Shown: positions 10,255 through 21,303 of the stretch, in pieces
How positions within the stretch are numbered: the stretch's first letter is position 1
Layout of the letters: every line of letters begins with the position of its first letter
Assembly: GCA_022559845.1 (NCBI GenBank)
Contig: CM040125.1
Span: forward strand, 201,478,102-201,542,101
Length of the DNA: 64,000 bases
From: Amorphophallus konjac
Taxonomy: Eukaryota > Streptophyta > Magnoliopsida > Alismatales > Araceae
Reading direction: 5' to 3'
Made by a program: the position numbers and the translations under genes
The notes under the pieces: model-generated
What the model was told of the DNA's origin: nothing
What the model saw: the letters and a program-made list of their open reading frames with translations, nothing else
The model's database searches: none

Positions 10255-13200
10255 ATGGAGCGAGGAGGATCGAGCCAGGTTCCAGGGAAGCGAAAACGAC
10301 TGGCTCGTCGTGCGAGGAGGTTGAGGGATGATGCCGAGGAGGCTGCAGCAGAGGAGATTGCTGCGGAGGAGGGGATGGAGGTGCCTCTCCTGGCCGCGGA
10401 GGCTGCTGCGGATGCTGGTGACGCGGGAGAGGACGATCACGACCCGGTAAGTACCTCGGAATCCTCACTCTGTGGTTCAATAGGCTAAAACGGGTGTGCG
10501 AGAGGCTGTGAGAGAGAGGCGGGTAGTGAGAGAAGGAGGCGGGTAGTGAGAGAAGGAGGTGTCCAGGGACCTGGACGTCTCCATGATTTCTTTTTCTTTT
10601 TCTTTTTTTTCTTTTTTTTTATTAATTTTCGTAAATAATAAAAAATAATGAGGCGTCCAAGGCCTAGGACGCCTCCATAATAATATATATATTATATATA
10701 TATTTTTTTTTTATTTTTGGTTTTTGGATTTTTTTTCGAAAAAGGAAAAAAGAAAATAGGAAGGAGGCGTCCAGGGGCCTGGACGCCTCCAAAAAAATAT
10801 ATATGTATTTTTTTTTAAAAAAAAATGAAATAAAATATATACAGTGTTATTGTTGATTACTGTTCATGATGCTGATGTGTTCTTTGTTGGTTTTGAGGTT
10901 TGCAGGGCGTGATGAAGGGCCGGATCAGCTGGTCCTTGGTGGTGGCAGCATACCGTGGGCTGCCGGATTTCCAGAGGGCGCGTGTGGACGCCATGGGCTT
11001 TGGAGCTTTCCTTAGGATCGAGCCCTTCCGGCTCGACCTTCCTCTTATCCAGGCACTGAGGGAGCGGTGGCACGCACCGAGCCGGGCGTTTCTGATGCCC
11101 TGGGGGCACATGGTGCCGACACTAGAGGACGTGGCTCGGATCACCGGGCTACGAGTTGACGGAGAGGCAGTCAGCGGGGTCACCTACCCCGACTACCGAG
11201 AGAGTGCCCTCGACCTGCTGTGGTTAGAGACGAGCGTGACTGATAGAGACAGCAGGGTAGTCGGTCGAGTGGAGATCATGGAGGCGCTTGGATTCGTCGA
11301 CCCGCGTCAGCGGGTTAGCGAGACTGGAGCAGAGTTCTTGACTCGACTGGAGGGGGATGCTCATGCTGCTTTCACCCAGGATCCGAGCGAGAGGGAGCTG
11401 GTGGATCTAGACCTTCGGAGGTTTCTTTTCTTCTTCCTGGGCCGCCTTCTGCTGGGGACGAAGGGGGATGGCATCCACTGCCGTTTCCTCGGGCTCTTGG
11501 CGGATCTGGACAGAGTGGGGCACTATGCGTGGGGAGCGGCTCTGCTTGCCCATCTGATTGCCGATCTCTCCCAGACTTCGGAGAAGGAGACGACAGTCAG
11601 CGGCTTCGCACCTTTCCTCCAGGTAAACATTTTATTTATGCATTCTCACAGTTAAATATGCAATTATTGTACTAATGATGTATGATGGATGCAGGTGTGG
11701 AGCTATTACTATTTCCCGATGGGGAGGGCTAGGCATGGGAACAGGAGGGCCGTGCCTCTGGCGCGGCAGTGGAGGCCGGTCGTGGTTGCAGCACCCCACG
11801 GCTACCAGCTGGCGTCACTTCGTCGAGAGCTGAGCGAGTATCCCGAGGCCATGGTATGATGCGCATGATTTTTTTGTGTTTATGCATGTGACTGAATGGT
11901 AACTAACATGATGTATGTATGGTGATGCAGGTGGTGTGGAGGCCCTACTTGGGCATGGGCGATGCTGGCCAGCCCTGGGTTGTAGCGGGTCTTCCTCGCT
12001 TCAGGCGGGACGTGTGGGTCCATTGCCTGAACGAGATTGAGCCGCTGCGGCTTAGACTGGTCATGAGGACGTTGGGGCTGGCCCAGGAGTGGGTAGACGT
12101 AGATGCGCCGGCCCGCATTGGGCGGAAGACCAAGGGGAAGGCGAAGATCGTGGACTGGCGTACGCGCTTCCCAGCACAGTACCAGGACTGGCAGCAGGGC
12201 GGGGTCCCAGTAGTGTCCCACGTACAGGATAGCACAGACTACATGAGACGGTACCGAGCTACGTACGGGGACCGCCTCTCCTTGGGTGGTATGGCAGGGG
12301 TAAGTGAAATGAAACTGCTCCACCTTTCTATATGTATATGCATGGGATACTAACTTATGTGTAATGCAGGATGCTCGTGATACCATGATTGCCGACCTGC
12401 GGGCCCAGTTGGCGGACGCCAGGCGACAGTTGGTGGCCATCCGACAGGAGTTGGAGATCCTGGTGAGTTTATGCAATGCATTTTTTGTGACCTGGATTTT
12501 TGATGCTTAGCCTTTGACTGACGTTTGCCCCGTGTTTCAGCGGGCCCACCAGACAGCGGCAGCCGCGATGGCTGGTGGAGCGGGTTCCAGTTCGCGGGGC
12601 CCTCCTCCGGAGGTTTCTGCCCTCCAGGAGCAGCTGGCGTACGCGGTGGCTCGGGCTGAGGAGGCCGAGCGTGACCGCGAGGCTCGAGTGAGTGCTTGCT
12701 TGGCCGCGACCCTTTTCCAGCTACTTTCCTTCTATCACTGTTCTCTTACGGTGCATGCGTGCCTTGACAGGTGGCCGAGATCCGAGAGGCCCTGGCGCGT
12801 GTGGTTCGTGCTGAGCAGGAGCGCGATGCCCGGGTGGCAGAGCGTGACGCCCGGATTGCGGAGCTAGAGGAGGAGCGACGACGGGAGGCTGAGGAGCTTC
12901 CTCGCGACGTAGTGGATCTGCGGATCGCCCTCGAGCTGTCGAGGAGAGAGGCGATGAGGGAGAGAGAGGAGAGGGAGAGGGATAGGGAGAGCGTGGAGAG
13001 GGAGAGGGAGAGGGATAGAGAGAGAGAGAGGGAGGAGCGACAGCGGGATCAGACCGAGAGGAGGGCTCTAGAGGCCCAGCTGCTGGAGCTCCGATTGAGT
13101 CTTGGCACGGCGGAGGGGAGGCTTCGGGAGAGCGAGGAGCGGTACCAGAGGGCGAAGGAACGCGGGGCGCGACTTCGTCAGTCTGGTTCTTTTTCCATGG

Positions 13201-13376
13201 GCAGCTACCTGGTTTCTTCGGCCGAGGAGCGTCGTCGCGCCTTCGAGGCTGGAGTGCCACCGCAGGGCGAGGCGAGCACGGCTTCTCAGGGTTCACAGAG
13301 GTCGCGGAGGCCCCCTAGGGATCTCCGTCAGAGGAGGGAGGAAGGAGATGACCAGGAGGGTGACGGTGAGAGTTAG
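10255..13376 (+). CDS. PMD/coiled-coil gene B, seven exons, 760 aa
   Basis: Exons read as 10255-10446, 10906-11622, 11695-11853, 11931-12299, 12370-12462, 12541-12687 and 12771-13376. Every intron is GT-AG and every exon is a whole number of codons (64, 239, 53, 123, 31, 49, then 201 plus stop), so all six introns are phase 0. Exon 1 is acidic and Ala/Glu-rich with a basic KRKRLARRARR stretch that could be a nuclear signal. Exon 2 carries the plant-mobile-domain hallmark 'MPWGHMVPTLEDVARITGL' and the 'FLFFFLGRLLLG' core. Exons 3-4 finish the domain. Exons 5-7 form a long coiled coil rich in alternating Glu/Arg. PMD proteins include the host MAIN/MAIL family and transposon-borne copies; no reaction can be assigned. 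Position antisense to a Tat integrase suggests a retrotransposon passenger, but a host gene is possible. Confidence 0.85.
10555..10790 (+). repeat. Three hairpin words inside intron 1 of gene B
   Basis: Inverted repeats at 10555-10582, 10650-10676 and 10763-10790 have arms GGAGGYGTCC/GGACGYCTCC, a variant of the upstream GGGGCGTCC word in which both arms have changed together. The flanks are A/T-rich. They lie between the exon 1 donor at 10447 and the exon 2 acceptor at 10905. Confidence 0.85.
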
Positions 13377-13729
13377 AGAGTTGCTTGTACGTCACCCTTC
13401 TCACTGTATGATGTACTTTCGGCTATTATATGAAATGAAATGGCTTTTGTGTTGTGTGTACTTTTCTCTCTCCCACACTTACTGAGTTGTCCTTTGAGGC
13501 GTGCTTCGCGAGACCTTGCCTTGAACAGCGGGGAACTAAGTTTTGCACGGGGGGATTTTGTTTCCTTTCCCCCCTTTTGGGCGCGTCCAGGCGCGAGGAC
13601 GCGTCTTAATCCTTGATTTTAAATTTAAAGCGACGGGTGGTCCTTCTTCTCCCGTGCCTCATCCGCAAACGAGCCCGCCTTCCGCCGAAACGCGCTTGCC
13701 CCTTTTTCGTCTTCCTCCTCTTTTGATCG
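13377..13729 (+). other. Intergenic spacer between genes B and C with one hairpin word
   Basis: This covers the 3' region of gene B and the promoter of gene C. At 13579-13605 there is a word with arms CGCGTCC/GGACGCG, the counterpart of the array in front of gene B. No clear TATA box and no AATAAA was seen. Confidence 0.6.
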
Positions 13730-15014
13730 ATGGAGTTCGGTGGGCCCGACCGTGGTGAAGGTGGAGAGGGACGAGGAAATCCTCGCCCAAGGAGGGACGC
13801 GCCCGATCACGGAACGGCGTCCATGGAGGAGGAAGGGCCGCTTCGGGCCCCCGAGGGACCCGAGGGGCCCGATGGCGTGGGAGGAGGTGAACACGGTCCG
13901 GTAGGTCCTCCGATCTCTTCCTCTTTTAATTCATTTTGGGTTTTGAAGCGAGCCGGGCGAGGAGGAAAGGGTTCGGAGAGTGTTGCACTCAAATGATGGA
14001 CGCGTCCTAGACAGGGGACGCGTTCCTTTTGACTGATATGGGACCCCTTTCTTGGTGCAGGACATGGCAAGGACCCTGGGCCTGGCCGATGAGTGGGCGA
14101 GTGCAGACGAGCCGAGCCGCGTCAGGAGGGAGAGTCGCGGCAAGGCGAGGCTCGAGGACTGGCCCGTACGTCTCCCTGGACAGCAAGGGGGTGTACTGGT
14201 GCAGGACAGTGCCGACTTCCTGCGGCGGCAGAGAGAGAGTTACGCGGGGCTTCCCCAAGCTGGGGACACGCGTGGCATCGGCGGCTCGCGCGCCCAGCTG
14301 TCAGAGACTAGGCGGCAACTGGCCGTCGCTCAACATGAGCTGTCGCTCCTGGTAAGTTACGTGCCGCCCTTTTAACTTCAGATTTCGGAGTTTCACTGAC
14401 GGCCGTTGTTTATTTTGTTCCAGCGTGCCCAGCAGACAGCGACGGTGGGAGCGGCTGGCGGATCTTCTAGCTCCTCGGCCCCTTTTCTCGAGATTGCTTC
14501 CCTCCGGGAGCAACTTGCCGGTGCGGTGGCCCGTGCGACCCGGGCGGAAGAGGAGCGTGACGCCTGGGTGGCGACTGTAGCGGAGCTGCGGCACCGTGGT
14601 GAGGAGAGACCTTCTCCAGACATCCTGGAGTTAAGGGTTCTTCTGCAGATGATGAGGAGAGAGGTAGAGAGAGAGAAGGCCGAGAGAAGGTCCGAGCGAC
14701 AGCGGGATCTGACCGAGAGGAGGGCCTTGGAGGCCCAAGTGAGGGAGCTCCAGCTGGGCCTTCAGGCCGTCGTGCAGAGGCTAGGAGGGATGGAGACGCG
14801 CTACGAGAGAGCGCGAGAGTTCGGGGAGCGACTCCGCCAGTCCGGTCGCTTTGCCGCCAGTGGCTTCTTCGCCACGCCAGGGGAGGAGCAGCGAGTCACT
14901 GCTGCGGAGCAGGCGCCCAGAGGCGAGGCAGGTGCTACTGCACGGGGATCCTGGAGGCTTCTGAGGGACCCTCACCTCGGGGGAGAGGAGGAGAGTGCCC
15001 GGAGAGATGAGTGA
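13730..15014 (+). pseudogene. PMD-family gene C, internally deleted (coiled-coil half only)
   Basis: Exons read as 13730-13900 (57 codons), 14061-14351 (97) and 14424-15014 (196 plus stop), all phase 0 with GT-AG borders, 350 aa. Exon 1 is acidic and Gly/Pro-rich, as in gene B. The next exon starts with DMARTLGLADEW, which aligns to the middle of gene B exon 4 (VMRTLGLAQEW). The main mobile-domain exon, exon 3 and the start of exon 4 are therefore missing. The introns matching gene B introns 4 and 6 are cleanly absent. What remains is the linker and the Glu/Arg coiled coil. The frame is fully open, so it could still make a dimerising product without the PMD. I call it a deletion derivative rather than a normal family member. 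Confidence 0.7.
14001..14021 (+). repeat. Hairpin word in intron 1 of gene C
   Basis: Arms CGCGTCC and GGACGCG surround seven bases. It sits in the first intron of gene C, the same place as the three words in gene B intron 1. Confidence 0.65.
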
Positions 15015-15580
15015 TGGTGAGGATTGGCGGGCTAGCGGACCCGTCACCTCTCTATGATTGTAGTGCTTATGACAGCTTATGGAGTGATTTGATTTTCTGC
15101 TGTTTATTTGTTCTCTTGTGCGTTCCTTCTTCCCTACACTTCTTCTCCTCTGCACTGTTCCCATGTGACGGATCTGTCGAGACTCCGCCTCGAGCGGAGA
15201 ATCACGTCTTGTTGTGACCATTTTCCACGAGAATCTGCCGTCGAAGTCAATACTGACGGCCCTAGTTCCTTTTCCCGGATGTTGTGCCAAATTTTACGTG
15301 CGTCCTCCAAAACATGATAGGGTATCCCTAGACAACATAGGGGCTATTCGTCCTATTCTTCGTCCAGTCAATCACCCTGTGTGAGCGGTGAAGCGACACA
15401 TGGGGTCGCTTGGCCAGTGTCTCATTGCGAGGGCTATCATCGACAGGTGATGGAGGCAATCTTGGCCCGCACTCCTTCCATTTCTATAAATTCTTGTCCC
15501 TTTTATCCTCCCAGGTATATCGAGAGCTAACTCGAGGAGCACAAGTTCTTAGAAGAGGAGTTCAAAATTCCGAGAGTTGG
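15015..15580 (+). other. Spacer between genes C and D
   Basis: This covers the gene C 3' flank and the gene D 5' flank. It has T-rich stretches and a GTCGCTTGGCC region near 15403. A TATA-like 'ctataaattc' near 15484 lies about 100 bp upstream of the gene D start. Unlike genes B and C, no GGACGC-type hairpin word is present. Confidence 0.5.
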
Positions 15581-18062
15581 ATGGAGGGCGAATCTTCCCA
15601 TTCCTCGAAGAGAAGCAGGTCCAGTGGTAGTAGTTCCAGAAGGCTTTCAGACCTTGAAGGGCACTTCAGCGAAAGGGCCCAATCACAACTCGTAAGCCAA
15701 GTTTTCTTGCCCTTTTCTCATTTTTTCTTCCTTTCTTGTGACCAAACCTCACCCCCATTCCTTGTATGTGTAGGTTGTGATGAAATCACAAATCTTGTGG
15801 GAGTTGGTAGTAGCGGCGTACAGGGGCCTCCCAGATTTTCAGAAGGCGAGGCTAGACGTGATGGGATTTGGTACCTTTCTTCGGATCGAGCCGATCAAGC
15901 CCGACCCGGTTCTGATCCAAGCCTTGTGTGAGAGATGGGACCCAGTGAGCCGGGCATTCCTGATGCCCTGGGGGCACATGGTGCCCAGCTTGGAGGATGT
16001 GGTCCGGATCACAAGCCTGAAGGTAGAGGGCGAGGCAGTGACCGGAGTCACTTACGCGGACTACAGAGAAGGTGCCCAGAAGTTACTGGGTCTGGACCTG
16101 GATGGTCGGAAAAATAGGTCGGTAGCTAGGGCGTCCCTCATGGATGCATTAGGGCTCACCGACACTCGTCGGCGGGATGATGAATCCTCAGAAGAGTTCA
16201 TGGAAAGGATAGAAATAGGATGCCGCGCCGTGTATTGCACAGATTTCGGCAACTGGGAAAGATGTAACATAGATTTGAGGAGATTTCTCCTCTTCCTTTT
16301 GGGGAGATTGGTACTGAGCTCGAAAGGGGATGGTATCCAATGTTGCTTCCTGGAGCTGCTGTCAGACCTTGAAAGAGTAGGGTATTATGCCTGGGGAGCC
16401 GCCATGCTGGCACACTTGTTTGCAGGCCTATTCCAAGAAACGGATCGTGAGATGACTGTGAGTGGCTTCACACCATTCATCCAGGTATTTTTTTTGGTTT
16501 TGCTTGTTTTGTATATTTTTTTTTTGTGTTTTTGCATGGTACTGATGACCTGCGCCGAGCAGTTATGGAGCTATTATTACCTCCCCATGGGGAGAGCTCG
16601 ACATTGGCGACCTGCGATGGTGCCGCTAGTCAGGCGGTGGGAACCCATCATGAGTGCGGCACCCCTAACCTACCAACTGATGGTGCTGAGGCGAGAGCTA
16701 CAGGAGTTCCCTGCAGCGATGGTAAACTGGAGACCCTACTCAGACATGGTCGATGCCGACCAGCCGTGGGTTCTAGCAAGTCGTGCCCGGTTCGGATGTG
16801 AACTGTGGATGCACTGCCTGAATGAAATCGAGCCGCTCCGGCTACGATTGGTTATGAGAACCTTAGGACTGGCTCAGGAATGGGTGGATACGGCCGCGCC
16901 ACCTCGTGTCGGGAGAAAGACGCGAGGACCGGCGACCTGCATTGACTGGCGCGTGCGGTTCCCTGAACAGTACGAAGACTGGCAACGGGGTGGCACGATT
17001 GTAGAATCGCAGGCGCGGGACAGCGAAGACTATTTGCGTCTATATAGGACAAAGTACGCAGAACGGTTCCAACCCCGGGGACTTGTGGAGGTAGGTTTCC
17101 CCTTTTCTCTTCTCTTCTTTCTCTTTTTCTTGGTTTTTTTGGTAAAAATGCTGACTTGTAAGGCTGCAGGATGTCCGGGATGCCATGATAGCGAATTTAC
17201 GAACTCGCTTGGCAGAGATGGAACAACAGTTGGGTGATGCCCGCGGAGCTACGAGCGCCTTGGTAGGTGTACAGTACGTTCCTAGTTAAAACCCAAGATT
17301 CCAGATGTTGGCTGCTAATTCACATGGTCGCAGCATGCCCAGATTGGCGCAGCCTCCCCAGCGATGGGAGTAGGTGGTTCCTCTTCCAGCTTGTGGATTT
17401 CCACCTCAGAACTTGACTCGCTTCATGAGCAACTTGCTCACGCCACGCAGCGTGCTGCGGAGGCAGAAGGAATGCTTCGTATACAGGTAAAAGTTTCAGC
17501 GTTGAGTTCTCTTTGTTTACGCCTTATCGCGTATCTGAGATGGTACACTCGACAGGAAAAGGAGACGGAAGAAGCGCTTGCCCAAGCTGCGCAGAAGGAG
17601 GCTAGGATAGCAGAACTGGAGAGGGAACTGCGGCGTCATCCTGATGACGACTCATCCAGGGATGCTATGGAACTGAGGATCACTCTCCAGTTGGAGAGGG
17701 AAGACCGTGAGAGAGAACGGACAGAGAGAGAAAGAGACGCAGAGAGAGAAAGAGCCAACAGATTGACTGAAAGGGAGGAACGAAGGGCCATGGAGGCCCA
17801 ACTATTCGAACTCCGAATCAGCCTTGGTCTTGCTGAACAGTGGCTGAGAGAAGGTGAGGAGCGCTACCGAAGAGCACGAGAGCGTGGCTTTCGTGTTGGT
17901 AGCTTCTCTGCTGCTTCCGCGGATCAACGCCGGGATGTGGGAATAGGAAGAGGAGTACAGAGCGGCAGGAGTACCGCTTTTCGTAGTTGGGTAGCACCTT
18001 TGAGAGTGTTTTGCCCGGAGAGTAGTGGGACGAGTAATGCAGAGAGAGAGGGCGGAACTTGA
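15581..18062 (+). CDS. PMD/coiled-coil gene D, six exons, 700 aa
   Basis: Exons read as 15581-15691 (37 codons), 15774-16484 (237), 16563-17090 (176), 17170-17262 (31), 17334-17486 (51) and 17556-18062 (168 plus stop). All borders are GT-AG, phase 0. The second exon carries the plant mobile domain with the same 'MPWGHMVPSLEDVVRITSL' hallmark as gene B. The 176-codon exon equals gene B exons 3 plus 4 (53+123) joined exactly, so one intron has been precisely lost. Exon 1 is a short Ser/Arg-rich start without the acidic stretch of gene B. The C-terminus is a Glu/Arg coiled coil. No disabling change was seen, so the gene may be active. An AATAAA lies 23 bp after the stop. The 78-bp second intron is also open in frame, so a retained-intron form is conceivable. 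Confidence 0.85.
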
Positions 18063-18085
18063 TGTAAATTTTTTTGGTTTTTTGG

Positions 18086-18091
18086 AATAAA
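18086..18091 (+). terminator. Poly(A) signal of gene D
   Basis: AATAAA 23 bp after the gene D stop codon, same strand. Confidence 0.5.
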
Positions 18092-18187
18092 ACACAAGGT
18101 TTGGTTTGTTTGTTTTTTACCTTTGCTTCAGTTACCTGAATCCCTGCACATATCACTGAAACAAACAAATCAGAATTTCTGTTCTGA

Positions 18188-18254
18188 CTTGGCCCCTTGC
18201 TCAATAAGCAAATGGTCACTGTGACTGTCCTTGATAACTGGTCAAGGGGCCAAG
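18188..18254. repeat. 12-bp perfect inverted repeat
   Basis: CTTGGCCCCTTG at 18188-18199 is the exact complement of CAAGGGGCCAAG at 18243-18254, with 43 bases between. It lies between the convergent 3' ends of gene D and the minus-strand integrase, so it could be a hairpin in either transcript or an end of a small element. Confidence 0.7.
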
Positions 18255-19837
18255 CCTTTATTTAACGAAGGCAAGGGAAAGATGCGGTGATGATAAATGC
18301 GACAGGCAAGCACACGAATGCAAGCGGTATTAAAGTGAGATGATACACGTAAATGCAATCATGCAAAATTGATTTGTTTTCTTTTTTATATTTGACATTT
18401 TTTTTATATATAAAAAAGATTTTTTTTTGTTTGCAAATATGTACATTTTCTCTTTTCCATTTTTTTTTGTTATTTTTATCATTTCAATTTTTTTTTTTTT
18501 TTTTTTTTGCTAACGCCTGGCAAGCACCCAGGTGGCACCTAACCTACGTGAGAACAGGGGTTTCTTACTAACCTCCCAGGTATCCTAAGTGCACATCTAG
18601 GTTGATTTGGGCCTCTAGACCCCTCGAATGACGATCCCGCCGGCTAAGACTTACCTTGATGACAATACCGTCATGCCATGCTTAGGCTCCCAGTTGCTTC
18701 CGACCACAGGGATTCACCCAAAAGGTGTTTGAGGTAAATGATTTGCCCGACCCGGGTCTGTTTCCTCACAACTCTAGATGGTATAAGATGGAACACCCTG
18801 GAACCCTAACGACCAACCGCGCGACGCTGACCCGGAATCAGACGCCGTCGCACCCATAGGTGACGCGCTTGCATTGGCCTAAGCCCGAGGTTAAACAAGA
18901 AGACATCAAGGTGGTAAACAGGGGTCTTGACCAGCCAGAAACACGGAGACTCCTTCGCAGCGATAGCTTTTGCTTTTTCAAAGTAGGCAACCAAAATGTG
19001 TATATTAAAATAAGGTCGCAGACCCTGGGCAGTTTTCACCTTTCAGAAACTCCATCGAACCTTCATCTTTAGAGGGAAGAAGGAAGAGCGTAGGGGATAA
19101 ACCTCCTGAGAGGACCGGCAAAGCCGTTAACCCGACGAGCGAATAAGGGCCCATTAACTCATTCCTTTCGGACAACTCGGACCAAATCTCGAGCATTTAC
19201 ATTCTACGGCCCCTTTTGTGGATTCAGACTTTTGCTATGAGGGGTTCCGTTTATCGCAACAGGCACGGTCACGACCAGGCTTTTCTCTTGATTTTGATTT
19301 TGTATTTCTTTTGTGAGGGAGATGTTTGACGTTTGTGGGCTCCCTTTTCGTATGCCTGCAGGGACACTGCCCTCTTCTCGTGCTCTGATCGGTGCTCGAG
19401 GAAATGGATCCTACTCTTGCCCTTGGGGTTTGAGTTTCGGTTTCTCATGCTCAGCGTTTTAAGGGCGCCGACTGTCTCATTTGGTCGAAGAGAAAAGAAT
19501 AAAGATTACAGCTTCCGGAGATCTTCTAGGTGTAGCCCCACCGTAGGTGATGCTACCGATTTTTTTGAATAAAATACATAAGTGAGCACATGTTAGCTTC
19601 CTTTGAGCGAGCATAGGCCGACGTGGCCGGACAGGGATCTCCACGGTTCTGGCAAACCAAGACCCGGTGCCTACCAAGCCTTAATGGGCCCTATCCTAAC
19701 ATGAAGCTTAGATGCAGGGACTTAACTACATGGTGACTGCCAGGCATCGGCGTTTTGAATTTTCCATATTTTTAGTGGTTTTCAGTATTTCCTTGTTTTT
19801 GATGTTTTTTATCTTTTCATTTTTTTTTTGTTTTGTG
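18255..19837. other. Non-coding spacer downstream of Tat integrase
   Basis: No convincing gene on either strand. Contents include T-tracts (18410-18510), GC-moderate unique-looking sequence (18520-19330) and a plus-strand AATAAA near 19568. In the Tat sense orientation (minus) this is the region after pol that normally leads to extra ORFs and the 3' LTR. No LTR boundary could be recognised. Confidence 0.5.
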
Positions 19838-21203
19838 CTAAGGGTAGTATTTCTTAAGATAAAGCCCATTCCAAGGGTGGGATAACTCGGTCCCTTCGGC
19901 GTTGACTAGCTTGTAGGCGTTGCCAGGGTACACGGCTTGAATTACAAATGGTCCTTCCCAATTAGGTTGGAGCTTAGAACGCGGCCCTCCAGGTTTGACA
20001 AAAATTCTTTTTACGACCATCTCACCGACTTTGAATTTTCTCTCAACGACTTTCTTTTGGTAAAAGCGAGCGAGTCTATTTTGATACAAACACGCGTGTT
20101 CGGCGGCGGCCAGCCGCTTCTCATCCAAGAGTTCCAACTGGGCGAGGAGTGAATTACGACGATCGTCGAGGGGAAATTCCTCATCCAATTGTACCCTGAG
20201 AGAAGGGATCAGAGTCTCGTACGGGACTACCGCTTCCATACCATAAGTGAGGGCAAATGGAGTCTGCCCGGTGGGGGTACGGATTGAAGTGCGATAGGCC
20301 CATAGGGCTTCGATAAGCTTTTCTGGCCAGTCTGAAAACTTACTAGACTCGCAGGTTTTTTTGATGATTTTGAGCAATGTTTTATTGGTGGCCTCCGCTT
20401 GGCTGTTACCTTGTGGGTAATAAGCCGATGAATGATGCAATGCAATTGCGTACCTTTTGCAGAGGTCCTGTAGGTCCTGAGAAATGAATTGTGGCCCATT
20501 GTCGGTGACGATCGTGCTTGGGACGCCGAATCTGGCGAGAATGTTCTTCATGATGAACTTGCAGACTGTTGACGCCTTGATTTCCGCGTAAGCTTCGGCT
20601 TCGGCCCATTTGGTGAAGTATTCCGTCGCAGTAAGGATGAAAGATTTCTGCTTGGTGAGGGAATTGGATCACCTAGGGGACCAATGATGTCGAATGCCCA
20701 CATGGAGAAAGGCCATGGGGAGGATATTGGATGAAGTGAGGAAGATGGTGAATGGATTTTATCGGCGTGAAGTTGACACTTGACACACCTACGGACATAG
20801 ACAGCACAATCCTCTTCCATAGTGGGCCAATAAAAGCCTTGACGAATGATCTTCTTGGCGAGCATCTGACTATTCACGTGGCCACCGCACACACCCGAGT
20901 GCGTCTCCTCTACACATTTCCAAACCTCATCGTCACCAAGACATCTTAACAGAATACCAGTAAGGCTCCTCCTATAGAGTAGACCTCCGATCAATGTGTA
21001 TTTCTGAGCCACCCTTCTTATGGCTTTCTTGTCCTCTGTGGTGGCCCCTTCAGGATAAGACTGATCTTGGCAATATTTGACAATTTCATAGAACCATGGT
21101 TTCTCTTCATCAGCCAGTTCTTCTTCGGCCTCTGCCAACATGATTTCCCTCTTCTCAAGGATATCTTCCTGCAGGATCTTCCTTGCTATCCTGTCTTTGA
21201 TGT
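19838..21203 (-). pseudogene. Tat-lineage Ty3/gypsy integrase (pol 3' end), one frameshift
   Basis: Read on the minus strand from the gap. A tail of RNase H and linker is followed by the H2C2 zinc finger (HSGVCGGH ... CVKCQ), the first catalytic D in FDIIGP, the second in VTDNGPQF and the E in SQAEATNK. The C-terminal WEGPF module then ends at the stop near 19838. A one-base frameshift around 20660 separates the zinc-finger frame from the core frame. Upstream sequence (RT, protease, gag) lies beyond the 100-N gap or is lost. The YYPQGNSQAEATNKT wording and the GPF ending are typical of Tat/Ogre/Retand elements. The whole PMD cluster lies downstream in the opposite orientation, the place where Tat elements often carry extra ORFs. 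Confidence 0.85.
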
Positions 21204-21303
21204 NNNNNNNNNNNNNNNNNNNNNNNNNNNNNNNNNNNNNNNNNNNNNNNNNNNNNNNNNNNNNNNNNNNNNNNNNNNNNNNNNNNNNNNNNNNNNNNNN
21301 NNN
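21204..21303. other. Assembly gap (100 N)
   Basis: One hundred consecutive N. Exactly 100 suggests a scaffold gap of unknown true size, so sequences on its two sides may not be adjacent. Confidence 0.98.

Noticed and set aside
9723..10331. 202-aa Phe/Tyr-rich frame through the hairpin array
   Set aside because: The translation is driven by T-tracts and the repeated word. The true gene B start at 10255 is in another frame with supported splice sites.
12952..13035. GA-rich microsatellite-like stretch
   Set aside because: It is in frame in gene B exon 7 and encodes the Glu/Arg coiled coil that is also present in genes C and D, so it is treated as coding, not as an independent repeat.
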